A DNA stretch of 64,000 bases from Bursaphelenchus xylophilus (taxonomy: Eukaryota; Nematoda; Chromadorea; Rhabditida; Aphelenchoididae): assembly GCA_904066235.2 (NCBI GenBank), contig CAJFCV020000005.1, positions 2,170,001 to 2,234,000 on the forward strand, in the 5' to 3' direction. The position numbers were made by a program, and so were the translations under genes. The notes under the pieces are model-generated. The model saw only the letters and a program-made list of their open reading frames with translations, searched no databases and had not been told where the DNA came from. Shown here piece after piece: positions 24,780 through 35,328 of the stretch (within the stretch, counting starts at the first letter, position 1; every line of letters starts with the position of its first letter).

Positions 24780-25290
24780 AAAGAAACTCGAATTTTAGAG
24801 GCTCTCTCTTATTTCTAGGTAAAATATATCAAAAATAGTATAAAAAATAGTAATATATCAGTAATATATTTCAATATATACATATATAAATTATTATGTA
24901 CATGACAAAAACATATTTTCAATATATATAAGTTATTATGTTTCAATATATATAAATATCAACAAAATTATTATATACGTCAGAAAACATTATAATATAT
25001 AAAAAAATTAACAAATTAAAACCATAAATGACTAAAACAAATCGCGAATTTTTATTTTCAAATATTTAAAGACATTTAAATCACGAAGATAACCAATTTA
25101 AAATATTCTTTTCCGTCTTTTTTGCCCCCCTCTCCCTTCGCCGTTCAAAAAAGAACAGAAAAAGTGGTTACCTTTGCGATTTTTCTCTGCGTTTGCAGTT
25201 TTCCCTCCAAAACCATAAAAATATAGAATGGGTAAATAAGCAGACAAAAAAATTAGATTGTGCTTGAGTTGTTGCGTAATATTGAGAAGT
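24780..25290. repeat. AT-rich tract plus module, copy 3 (pairs with 33240-34020)
   Basis: Shared words in the same order as at 33.24-34.02 kb: TATATCAGTAATATAT-like, AAAACAAATCGCGAATTT, TGCCCCCCTC..CGCCGTTCAA, AAGTGG, AATAAGCAGA, TTGCGTAATAT. The order is preserved over about 450 bp here and about 700 bp there, showing a large duplication. Confidence 0.65.
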
Positions 25291-25321
25291 AAATTCTACG
25301 GAGTTATATAGACGTTTTAAC

Positions 25322-25549
25322 TCACCTTGATAAAGGTTGTGTCTCAATTCTTAAAGTTTTCACAATGAATTCAGCCATAATTTCCCCATAATCTGCTGGA
25401 TTTTCCATAAAGCGAAACAAATAAGAGTGAAGATAGAAGTATTCGCGAGCCATTTTCAAAAAGTACCTAAATTTGCTCACTTTTTGGCTCGGACGCGATT
25501 CTTTCATTTTGCTGACCGAAACGGCAAGCAAATCTTTCGCGGCAAGCAA
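25322..25549 (-). CDS. Unidentified exon with a canonical donor
   Basis: A minus-strand frame reads as coherent protein (KFRYFLKMAREYFYLHSYLF, then ADYGEIMAEFIVKTLRIETQ) and runs into AG|GTGAGT, a canonical donor unlike the CGTAA words around it. The frame is open further upstream through a Lys-rich part. It looks like an internal helical exon, perhaps the one place in the left half with ordinary splice context. The neighbouring exons were not found. No family recognised. Confidence 0.35.
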   Translation of the reverse strand: MLAAKDLLAVSVSKMKESRPSQKVSKFRYFLKMAREYFYLHSYLFRFMENPADYGEIMAEFIVKTLRIETQPLSR

Positions 25550-26420
25550 TTTTCTAATTTTGCGTCCCGCGGCAAGCGAAATAATAAAATTGCGTACGGA
25601 AAGACTTGGCTGCTGGATGAGCCAAGTCGTTCCACGGGTTGGTCAACTCTTCCTCCGAAAATTTTTTTTGTCAAGATTAATATAAATTTCTTTATGTTGT
25701 AATCTCCATACATCGACAGGACAATAGCTCCAAAAGTAAGCTAAATTAAACCTCTTTCTAAATATGCAATGATTTTTTGCGTTACATAAGTTTGTCCTTG
25801 CACATTTAGCCATTGTTGTAGGCATACAAATTTAGCTGAATGCTGTTCGTTCTTGCGATTCCATGAACGAAATTTGAAAGTGTTTCCCGTAAAAGAACCG
25901 GCGTCGAGCCTTCCTCGTGCCAGAATTGTTTCAGCATGAAAGGACTTGCAGTTTTTTTGTTGATTCGATTTTCGATATTACACTAGGTACTTTTATCAAG
26001 TTGCAGACAAAATCTAACGTTTATGAAACGATTCGTGTGCATTGTTTGTCATTACAGACACTTTGAAAGTGTCAGAAGCTCAGCTAGGTTTGTATTCTTT
26101 ACGTCCTTTTTTGGAACTAGGACAACAGGTTTACTATAATATATATTGCGAGGAAAGTGTCTGGGTTTAGGCTATACAAACAATTCGGATTTATCTTCAT
26201 GAACTTTTACGACTGATGTGGTGCATATTGTATTTCACGTATCAATTACGGGGTTGTACATATTCTTAGATGATTTTCAATGCGTCTTATTGTTGGCCCA
26301 TACGTCATATTAGTTTTACGCATTGAAAATAGCGAGCTAAATGGTTTCTGAGGCTGATATAACCGAATCATCGCCTTTCTCAAGGGCTTCCAGACACCAC
26401 ACGAGGTTGACTGCTTCATA

Positions 26421-26997
26421 TCATTCTGTGATAATCGAATTGCTAACATGATGTTCTGGAATTACTTTACGCACTGAAAACATGTTATTGGGCAACCGAA
26501 CAAATCGCACCAGCTTTTTAAAATCGCACCAGCTCAAAAAACTTAAAATCTTCTCGTTTTTCCATGTAGTGGGCTGGCATTCACATTCCCTGTGAGTTCC
26601 AACAAGTAAAAAGTCTTGCTTTCCAATTTTTCCATTGGTCTTCATTTTGCAATTTTTGTTTTCATTGCTTCTGGACAATTTGAAATGAAGTTTGTTTTTT
26701 CTTCTTTTTTGTGGTTTTGAAAATTTCTTTTTGAATACTTTACGACATGGTGTTGTACGGTTCCGCCAGCAACTCGAAGTCCGCCACATTGTAAATGTCA
26801 GGATATTTTTCTCCAATAAGGCAAAACACCTCCTTGCCATTTACACACGACCGGAGGAACCACATCCCACCGAAGTGTGAAACTAATACGGCCTCTACCG
26901 GCCTTTGGAGGGGTCGTTCTACGGCTGCGTGCATCATTGATAGTGCAAAGTAATAAAACATCATATTCACGCAGATCATTTGAGATCGTTGCCGCAC
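26421..26997 (-). CDS. Unidentified coding-like segments, Tudor/chromo-like size
   Basis: Two overlapping minus frames look protein-like. The first, 26997-26740, reads AVLVSHFGGMWFLRSCVNGK and then LIGEKYPDIYNVADFELL. It meets a stop just beyond ATGTC|GTAAAG, a possible donor. The second, continuing to 26421, is Lys-rich, then has THRECECQPTTWKNEKIL and ends in a WLPN-type block (RLPNNMFSVRK). The first frame shares IGEKY with a frame near 22900. I suspect exons of one decayed gene family. Function unknown. Confidence 0.3.
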
Positions 26998-27162
26998 TAT
27001 TTGTCATGGCATAAAATGTGAAATTGACAGTCTTAGCGTTGCTTTTACGTCTTTTTTCTTTACTATCACTATGGCGTCGTTTTCAACATGCATGAATATA
27101 AAATTTTCTTATTTATAGAAGGAGCAATTTACTATTGTTCAATGTTCCTCTTCATCGACTGC

Positions 27163-28882
27163 TTATTTTTACCACAAGAATCTTACGCTTTCTTTGTTAG
27201 AAAAAATCTATTGTCTATGCCACATGTAACATCTGTTGTGGAACTTTTTTTAACTAACAACTTCCGATTATTACTAGCCTCTCTGAATTTACTTATTTTT
27301 CTCATAAATATTGGCTTACATTGAAAGTACAGGGTGTTTCAAGAAATTCCGCGGAAAGTCGTCGTCGATTTCTCGGCGCTCAGCCAAGATATCCAAAAAT
27401 TTTTTTTTGCAGTAGAAAGAATGTAGTGGGCGGTTTTTTGCCTAAAAAGATTTTTTTCTACGCCGACGCGGAATGCAGTGTATTCGGCGGAGACATTTGA
27501 TAGCTTTTTTGCCAATCCCACTTATCTCAAACGCTTTATTACGAATTTTGACGGTTCAAAAGAGGACGCATCTTGATTATTGAAGGAGGATTTGCATATT
27601 TCTATGTTTTTCAAGCATTCAGCGAAGGTATGGCGGACGCTTTCCATATCGGTGGAGGCCATAACTCATCTTCGGACAAAGACACAGAGCTGGGAAATGG
27701 CTCGAAATGATTCCTGTGCTCTGGTTAACACCATCCTTCATCATTTCTTATGAAAATCAAATTTTTTCTCAGTTTGGCGGAGGAATCGGCGGAGGCCTTA
27801 ACACATCTTTGGACAAAGATACAGAGCTGGGGAATTGCTCAAAATGACTCATGTGCTCTGATTAACCCCATCCCTCGTCATTTCTTATGAAAATCACACT
27901 TCTTTTCAATCTGGCGGAGGAATCGGCGGAGGTCATAACTCACCTTCGGACAAAGATACAGAGCTGGGGAATGGCTCAAAATGACTCATGTGCATTGACT
28001 AACCCCAGTGTGGAGCGCATGAATCATTTTGAGCAATTCCCCAGCTCTGTATCTTTGTCCAAAGATGTGTTAAGGCCTCCGCCGATTCCTCCGCCAAACT
28101 GAGAATAAATTTGATTTTCATAAGAAATGATGAAGGATGGTGTTAACCAGAGCACAGGAATCATTTCGAGCCATTTCCCAGCTCTGTGCCTTTGTCCGAA
28201 GATGAGTTATGGCCTCCGCCGATATGGAAAGCGTCCGCCATACCTTCGCCGAATGCTTGAAAAACATAGAAATATGCAAATCCTCCTTCAATCTTCAAGA
28301 TTCATCCTCTTTTGAACCGTCAAAAATCGTAATAAAGCGTTTGAGATAAGTGGGATTGGCAAAAAAGCTATCAAATGTCTCCGCCGAATACACTGCATTC
28401 CGCGTCGGCGTAGAAAAAAATCTTTTTAGGCAAAAAACCGCCCACTACATTCTTTCTACTGCAAAAAAAATTTTTTGGATATCGTGGCTGAGCGCCGAGA
28501 AATCGACGACGACTTTCCGCGGAATTTCTTGAAACACCCTGTACAGTAAAATACCAAGCCGCTTTTATGTTAAGTTCCTATGATTTTACGCACTGAAAAC
28601 ACGTCATTGGGCAACCAAACGAACCAGAAAAGGCACGTGGTTTTGTTTATATTTTTGGATGGATTCCAAGAATAGGTCGATATTCCATAAAGCGAACCTT
28701 TAAAACCGGGTGTTGCGTATTTTACGAATGTCTCGAATCATGTCCGAGCTAATACTGAGGTCACTGTCTGAGTCATATCGTTCGTCGCGTGGAAGTGTCC
28801 GAAGATCAGACACCCGTTCCATATTGAAGTTACAAATAGTACATTTCTGGCCGTAAGCACGACAGATTCGATAGAGGCATTG
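27163..28882. repeat. Direct repeat D1, interrupted by foldback FB3
   Basis: Apart from the inserted element at 27330-28541, this block (about 506 bp) matches 31520-32048. The pair flanks the Gag-bearing segment 28883-31519 in direct orientation, as LTRs would. The ends, however, do not show TG..CA, and I see no clear primer-binding site, so an LTR role is only a possibility. Confidence 0.6.
27330..28541. mobile_element. Foldback element FB3 with TA duplication and a visible empty site
   Basis: A near-perfect 1212-bp palindrome with ends CAGGGTGTTTCAAGAAATTC, flanked by TA on both sides. The paralogous block at about 31705 reads GAAAGTATAGTAAAA, while here it reads GAAAGTA, the element, then TACAGTAAAA. 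That is a direct empty-site comparison and fixes the boundaries and the TA duplication. Arms differ at only a few sites, so insertion is recent. Each arm holds two or three copies of a CGGAGGAATCGGCGGAGG-type unit. Confidence 0.9.
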
Positions 28883-28913
28883 AAAATCAACTCTTAACTT
28901 TTGTCTTAATGTC

Positions 28914-29784
28914 TTATGTGACCGCTAGATCTTCAATTCTGTCGCCCAATCGTTCAATTGCGGCCACGTTTGGCTTCTCCTATCTGTGTGAGGTGTTCGG
29001 CGGTGTCTTGCGCGGTTTTGAGGAGCTCGGAGATGTCCGTTATTTGGTCAGCATCTCTAAAGAAAAGTGCCTGCTTCAGTTTGGGGTGCAGCCCTTTGAC
29101 AAATTGTTGGCGCAGCAGCTTTTGGCGTGTGACTTCCGACGTGGTTGCCGCGGGGTATGCCAGTTCGAGCAGGTTTCTCAAATCCGCCAGATACATATGT
29201 AGCGATTCACCTTGCCTCAGTGTCCGGGTTTGAAACTTGTCCCGGCAAGTTAACTCTTTGGCGCCCGCTGCGAATTGCTTTGAGAGTTCGTGCGTTAGTA
29301 CTGTGAAGTCCGTTTTTGCTGCTTCTGGCAGCGACTCGTACACCTCTGCCGCATCTCCCGCATGGTATGCCGGGAGCCGGGCGAGGCGCTCTTCGGGTGT
29401 GAACCCGTGGTTGTTCGCAAACCGCCGAAATTGGCGGAGGAACGTGACGAATGCTCGTGGATCTTCACGACCCACATACTGTGCGAAATCGCACGGTGGA
29501 AGGTGGAACACCGGCCTGCTGGACATGACCGTCCTTGGTGTCAGCGGTTGTGTTGACCGCGCGGTGACAAAAGTTCCCGAGGTCGACTCGGACTCGTCCG
29601 GTTCCTCGGCTCTCCTCCCAAACCTAAATTTGCGTAACAGCGCTGAGGGACGAATCCGTCGTATGACCGATTTGTCCTCCTCCGAAAGGCTCTCTTCGAA
29701 ATTGATGACAGTTGGTGGCCTGTGGTACTCCGCTGTTGGTTCCGCTGTAAGCTCGGGCTTCCTCTTGAATGGCCTTGGAGTCAT
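28914..29784 (-). CDS. Ty3-like retrotransposon Gag
   Basis: A 276-codon minus-strand frame starting at ATG 29784. Residues 1-90 are basic and disordered. From about 105 on it matches the retrotransposon Gag fold pattern: DPRAFVTFLRQFRRFANNHG, then an AAEVYESLP helix, LSKQFAAGAKE, LRQGESLHMYLADLRNLLEL, and VKGLHPKLKQAL. These are the spaced helices of the Gag capsid-like domain of Ty3-type elements. It ends at 28954, but the neighbouring frame carries the natural continuation (NVAAIERLGDRIEDLA) to about 28914, so a one-base shift, by mutation or programmed frameshift, separates them. Codon use is markedly GC-rich compared with the AT-rich surroundings. No protease or reverse transcriptase follows before repeat D1. 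Confidence 0.75.
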
Positions 29785-30494
29785 TCAAGGTATTTTGACA
29801 ATTGGCGTCGTTCTTTACTTATGACCTTTACTAGCAGTACTACAGGTCTGAGAGGGTATTCTTACACGATAAAATAACAAATTTGTTTATTTTTTCTTTT
29901 CTTGTTTATTTGTATTTAGGGTTGGGTTATTTCTGATTATTTACTTTCGTAAAATCAATAGGACAGAAGAATTACAAACTGGGTATTTCTTTTTTCACTA
30001 AGCAAATACTCTGTTACCGTATACGAAAACGAACTAAATTTTGTCTTTACTTTTTGTCTATAGAGGTAAAGTTGGGTTGAGGGCGCTCTGAGGGTTGCAG
30101 TCTACCAGAACTGGTGGCTATACACTGCCAAGGCGAGCTTTATAAAGTGCGACCATTTTTTCCGTGCAATTTTGGAGTCAAACTCCGCCTTCATGTTGCC
30201 CTTTTATTTGAAAAGTTGAACTTTTCCTCTGTGTCAGGCGCTCGGCTGGCCCGTTGCGACGTTTGTATACTCTAAAAGTGCAAGTCGTGGGCCGCTGATG
30301 GATTGTCTCTACTTTTGGGAACAGAGGGAAGTCTAAGTGCATGCACTTTACGTTTTTTCAATGCGTGCCTGGCGGTGGCAGTCCCCTCGTTTGTTTAATT
30401 GACCTCTTATGTTCGCTTTGCTACTGTATCCCGATATTTTTTCGTGGGTGACGTTCGTTTTGTTTTCCTACTGTATTCTAATCTTTTTAGATCT

Positions 30495-30884
30495 TTATTC
30501 TAGCCAATTGCTAATTTGGTTTATTTGATCATGATCTGCGAAAATTGGTCTCGGCACGAAAACTTTTGGCGGTAGAATACGACTGTTGATTGGTATAAAG
30601 TGGATCGTTCTTCCTTCTTCATCCATTCTCTGGAACTTGTCTAAGACTGGTCGTAGTCCGTGATCCTGGTCAGCCAATCCTAGCTCCATGATTTTGAGCA
30701 GGAGTGCTCGGACCATTTTCGGTCGTAAGTTGGCAATGTCCTGTACGGTAGTTGTCCTGCTGACAAATTCTATCCTTGGTTTGACATAAAATTCCATAAG
30801 CAATGTTCCTGCCGTTGGAGAGTATTCTGCGTTAAACTCCTGGATCCCTGTGAATGAAGTCGTGACTTTATTGGTCAACCTCAA
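30495..30884 (-). CDS. Unidentified open frame upstream of Gag
   Basis: A 129-codon minus frame with normal-looking composition (EYSPTAGTLLMEFYVKPRIE, then LRPKMVRALLLKIMELGL and HFIPINSRILPPKVFVPRP). It has no clear ATG at its 5' end, and a stop lies close upstream, so it may begin after a splice acceptor or be a truncated frame. It sits between another unknown frame (31013-31440) and Gag in the same orientation. I do not recognise it. An extra structural or regulatory ORF of the same element is the likeliest reading. Confidence 0.35.
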   Translation of the reverse strand: MRLTNKVTTSFTGIQEFNAEYSPTAGTLLMEFYVKPRIEFVSRTTTVQDIANLRPKMVRALLLKIMELGLADQDHGLRPVLDKFQRMDEEGRTIHFIPINSRILPPKVFVPRPIFADHDQINQISNWLE

Positions 30885-31012
30885 ACTATTTTATTAACAA
30901 CGCGAAATAAACGTAAAATAAAAAATACTGTAAAAGACAGTTTGCCAGACCGAAACGGCCCGACTCTCTCAAGGCCTTTGACCGCCGTTGACACGGCGGG
31001 TCGGTAGAGGGG

Positions 31013-31470
31013 TCAGTTGTGGGCGGGGCTGTATTCGATTTTGGAGACACTCCCGAAGGATGTCGTATTGTCCTCCATGATTCCTTGGAGGGTCATTCCT
31101 TGATAAAGGATTGGTTTCCTCTTCGGTTTCTTCAGTAGCAGGCTCCTGTAGAGTTCTCTGGTTGGACGGTGTACCGCCATTGTGATTATGTGGAGCTCGG
31201 TGGATGAGCCAGTTCCGAAGTATGGTAAGGCCAGATGAGATACGACGTCTGGGCGACATTCGCTTACGATGTTGATTAATACGACGTCCGTTACTGGGGT
31301 TGGGTTAGGCTGGCGAGGCGGGTAGGCCAGAAATAGATCGCTATCTACCTGGTCGAGAAGGAAGATTTGTTGGATTTGTAGATTTATTTCCAGCGCGTTA
31401 GTCGGGGCCACAAACGTATGCGGCAAGGCTAGCTGTTCCGCACGCTCCGCGAGGAACCTCCCGGTGTCAT
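31013..31470 (-). CDS. Unidentified open frame at the 5' side of the Gag segment
   Basis: The frame is open on minus from about 31470 to a stop at 31013. It contains TGRFLAERAEQLALPH, LQIQQIFLLDQVDSDLFLAY, SECRPDVVSHLALPYFG and a basic KKPKRKPILYQG. The mixture of strands and helices looks like a real folded protein. It is the first frame after direct repeat D2 in the minus direction. No known motif is seen. It could be an element-encoded protein or captured host sequence. Confidence 0.35.
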
Positions 31471-31519
31471 AATCATCAAAAATTCTATTCTATTTTCTCT
31501 TACGTCGACTCTAGCATGG

Positions 31520-32048
31520 TTATTTTTTCCACAAGAATCTTACGCTTTCTTTGTTAGAAAAAATCTATTGTCTATGCCACATGCAACATCTGTTGTGGAA
31601 CTTTTTTACGCGTTTTGCTCGAGTCAGTGCAACTAACAACTGCCGATTATTACTAGCCTCTCTGAATTTACTTATTTTTCTCATAAATATTGGCTTATAT
31701 TGAAAGTATAGTAAAATACCTAGCCGCTTTGATGTTAAGCTCCGATGGTTTTACGCACTGAAAACACGTCATTGGGCAACCAAAAGAACCAAAAAAGGCA
31801 CGTGGTTTTGTCTATATTTTTGGATGCATTCCAAAAATAGATCGGTATTTCATAAGACGCACCTTTAAAACCGGTTGTTGCGCATTTTACGCTATTAATG
31901 TCTCGAATCATGTCCGAGCTAATACTGAGGTCACTGTCTGAGTCATATATCGTTCGTCGCGTGGAAGTGTCCGAAGATCAGGTTCCATGTTGAAGTTACA
32001 AATAGTACATTTCCGGCCGTAAGCACGACAGATTTGACAGAGGCATTG
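31520..32048. repeat. Direct repeat D2 (intact partner of D1)
   Basis: Matches D1 at about 90-95 percent. It differs by a 23-bp insertion beginning ACGCGTTTTGCTCGAG at about 31609, right after a T run (so it creates TTTTACG), and by a five- to six-base difference right after another TTTTACG at 31888. Confidence 0.65.
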
Positions 32049-32215
32049 CAAATGGTACGAATTTCAGACAAATAAACGAATGGTGATCCGAAAGACAAGT
32101 GGTACAATCACGACTGGGGCAATCCTCGACGACGTGATCTCTCTTGTCTATTTTTGGATGGATTCCAAAAATAGATCGGTATTTCTTAAGACGCACCATT
32201 AAACCCGGTTGTTGC
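31996..32215 (-). pseudogene. Zinc-knuckle-like frame
   Basis: A minus-strand frame reads YRSIFGIHPKIDK, then VVEDCPSRDCTTCLSDHHSF and ICL, a C(4)CxxC..HH..C arrangement like the second knuckle at 19.6 kb. After a frame change it continues as CQICRAYGRKCTIC. The FGIHPKI segment recurs in direct repeats D1, D2 and near 23.2 kb. I infer a broken Gag-like protein related to BEL/Pao knuckles. Confidence 0.4.
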
Positions 32216-33239
32216 GCATTTTACGCCCTTTGCACTACTCATCCCAACTACCAATTCTGATCGTTGCTATATATAGCCTTTTTGCATTCGCATATTTTTG
32301 CGAAGTTATATTGAAAGCCTTCTACTAAAAATAGCAAGTCTTCGTTACCACATGGTATCCGTCCGTGTCGCAAACGGATCCATCCAATTCGTAGATTTTT
32401 ACGTCCGGCTACGAAACGGTAATCATCTACAATCGGGTTTCACCTAATAATGGTTGTTTGTATGTTATTTACGACACTATCTATTGAGTTTGTTTTACCA
32501 ATATTTTTTCCTTATATATGGTTCATGTTAAAATGATACTAAATCATTGCGTAAATTTTGGCTAAGAACTCAGCAATCTTTGTGGTCAAGCCATAAAGAT
32601 ATTCTCATTTTGCGTGAGATATATACTTCTTGTGCATAGTTTATCGTATAGAGTTAACATCCAGCTTGATTTATATTTTTTACGTCATTTCCCTGTTTAT
32701 ACAAGGAGCAATAGGTTACGTACATATATAAATTGTGTACAGCATGTTTTTCTGTTTATATGGGTTTACCTTTATAAAAATCGTGTAAAGAACTCGTCAG
32801 AGGTTTTTTATTTTAATTGTTTTTTCCGTTTTTCGCCCTTCGGGTTATATTTTTATTTTTGTCATCTAAAAATTGCCTCGCAGCTCGATGATTTACGGCT
32901 TCGTCTATAATGATGTGGTCTGCAAGGTTTATGCATTTTTTTGTGTTAATCTTTGCCAGACCAACTCAATTATCGGGTTGTCACTGTTTAAAATTTTCCA
33001 CCGTATATTGAAACTTTTGATCTTCGATCTCGGCATTGCTTACTTTAGTAATTTAGGCAGCTTTTTAATACTAAAATCGAAAAAACTACAAGTCTTTGGC
33101 GGCTTAAAACGGTCTTATATGGCTCCCAAAAATGAACCATCTTCTCTGTATGAAAAAAAACAAAAGTGGCTTTTTCCATTACGTTCAGGCTTAGTTCTGC
33201 TGTTAATTTTATTATTTGTAATAAAATCTGTCATAAATA

Positions 33240-34020
33240 TTATAAAAAAATGATAGTATATCAGTAATATATGTTAATAAAGGGCAATAAAAATATATTA
33301 TTTACATGGTAAAAATCATAGTATATTTACTATATAAAGAAGTATTATTAAAGCAGTACATAAAAGGATAAACTCGAAAAAAACAAATCGCGAATTTCAT
33401 GGATTTAAAAAATGCATAAATAACGGATAGAGAAAAAAATCTACTATTAGTTATGTACATATAAATTATGGAAAGAATAAGAATCAGTCATATTCGAACG
33501 GGCTCTCAAAACCTACCTAATATAACATCATATTATGGACGGACATGTTATTTACACTTTTAAAAACTATTATCAATTAAAAATTTTGATTATCACCCCA
33601 AAAAATATATTCCTAACCCAATGAATTATAATAAATCAAGTAAAAATCATAAACAAACAAAATTTTTGCAAATTTCTCAATATTAAAAAATATAAAAATA
33701 AAAAGAAAGCAAAAATGTTCTCCTGTTTATAAATACAAAATTATTTTCTTATTTTTCTTGTCTAAAGGTACCCGAAAGGCCAAAAAAAGTATTGCCCATA
33801 AAATCAAGCAAATTCTTTTTGGAAATATTCCTTTCTCTTTTTTATCCCTATGCCCCCCTCGCCGTTCAATAAAAGAGGAACCTAAAAAGTGGCCACCCTT
33901 TCGCTTTTTCTCTCCGTTCGCTTTTTTCCCTCGCAAACCGCAAGGCGAGGGATGGACGAATAAGCAGAAAAATGGTCCACCTGCGCTTGATTTCTTGCGT
34001 AATATATATTATGGGAAACA
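33240..34020. repeat. AT-rich tract plus module, copy 4; edge of the mosaic half
   Basis: Partner of 24780-25290. To the right of this block the frequent TTACG words stop and ordinary intron-rich gene space begins, so it marks the boundary between the two halves. No gene is seen between 32.3 and 34.6 kb. Confidence 0.55.
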
Positions 34021-34656
34021 TTTTTTAAATTAATATTCTGCTCGATGTTATGTAACGAAAATGCTTCTTTATTTTGATTTTTTGGCGTCAAAAACATACA
34101 GTGGCAATTTGTCCGCAACGAACTCCTGTACAATGAAACATGTACATAACGAACAATTTTAGAAGTCACAAGTGTCGTTTGAGGCCAAAATGGATCGAAA
34201 AACGAAACTTTTGTATTACCAATGAACCTTTGTTCATTTTGTTATAAAAACAAGACTTTTGGTCCCCTGTGAGCTTTTGTACAGAGATTTTATAGTATAT
34301 TTTTTGTGAATATAGACCACTAAGCATGAAACAATGTCGACTTCCCAGTCTGTAGCACCATGATTTCTATGAAACAGTTCTTGTCTATTTTTAATCGGCT
34401 ATAAATTGTGTCTTGAAAATTTTGGTTATCTTCTAGCAATGAGAGCCGAAATATTCAACAAACTTTTTTCTGATTGTGAGAAAGTTGGCAACAATAACAG
34501 AATCGATGGGAAAACGCGTTTTGGCTACAGTTTTCTTAACTTTATTTATGTATTCTGTCAAAAATGGAGTCAATAGCCGCACAAATTATTATAAATAAAA
34601 TCTGAATCCTTGAAGTACCCTGTAAAAAGCTTTTAATTAAAATTATCCTTTTCCTC

Positions 34657-35204
34657 ACAAGGAAAGTACTTTTATGGGGGCTCCTACTTTTTGACGGGAC
34701 ATAACTCAAAAAATCAGAAAGAATGTGCTGATCAAGGATATATAAATCTTAGCTGCCCATTTTGGGTTTTTAGGGGTGAAAATGCCCAAAAACTGGCTTA
34801 ATTTCCCTGCAAAAGGCGCGGGCATTCGAAACGATAAAAAGCGCAGTCGGTCTCTTCCTTCGAAAGAGAGCGGTGTGGCCGAGTGGTTAGTGCCGTAGTC
34901 TGGGAATCAAGAGGTAGGACTCCGCACGGGTCTGAAAAATAAATTTTTGGGCCAAGACTGATTTATTACGTCTTAGAAACTCAATAAACATCATTTTAAG
35001 CCAAAATAAAAATTGTAAACCCGTGAAAAATTAGGCGAAAAGGGGTTCATATAGGACTTTAAGTCAACTTCCGATTGAGTTTTCACCCCTAAAAACCTAA
35101 AATGGGCAGCTAAGATCTATATATCCTTGATCAGCACATTTTTTCTGATTTTTTGAGATATGTCCCGTCAAAAAGCAGGAGCCCCCATAAAAGTACTTTC
35201 CTTG
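34657..35204. mobile_element. Foldback element FB4 carrying a tRNA-like segment
   Basis: Inverted arms of about 130 bp run inwards from AAGGAAAGTACTTTTATGGG at 34659 and its inverse ending at 35204. They include TGATCAAGGATATATA and GGGCAGCTAAGAT/ATCTTAGCTGCCC. The loop of about 280 bp contains the tRNA-like sequence at 34869. The arms differ at several sites. Confidence 0.8.
34869..34945 (+). pseudogene. tRNA-like pseudogene, Ser/Leu-type D arm
   Basis: AGCGGTG TG GCC GAGTGGTTAG has a perfect A-box (TGGCCGAGTGG) and the layout of a long-variable-arm tRNA. The B-box position reads GGGTCTGAA rather than GGTTCGAAT, the anticodon stem does not pair, and no T stem or acceptor 3' strand follows. 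It is therefore not a working tRNA. It may have served as an internal RNA polymerase III promoter for the surrounding foldback, as in tRNA-derived SINEs. Confidence 0.5.
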
Positions 35205-35328
35205 TCAAAACTTTTCTGTAATTATCGAAAATTACGTTTTCACTCAATTTATCAAAAAAAAACTTATAAGTACGTTTATTCAACCAACAATATCACTCTT
35301 TTATAAATATGAAAACTAGTATAAAATT

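Noticed and set aside
29237..29824. 195-codon plus-strand open frame
   Set aside because: It lies opposite the Gag frame. The minus frame has recognisable Gag helices and codon bias, so the plus frame is its shadow.
27163..32048. Complete LTR retrotransposon
   Set aside because: Direct repeats flank Gag, but I find no TG..CA ends, no primer-binding site, no pol and no target duplication. Kept as an open possibility only.
1..33200. CGTAA simply reflecting a repeated amino-acid motif (NV/DV)
   Set aside because: The word is read in more than one frame (GAC GTA A in FGDV blocks, CGT AAA in SVRK blocks), so a single peptide motif cannot explain it.
34869..34945. Functional tRNA gene
   Set aside because: The anticodon stem, T arm and acceptor 3' strand are missing; only the D-arm half is convincing.
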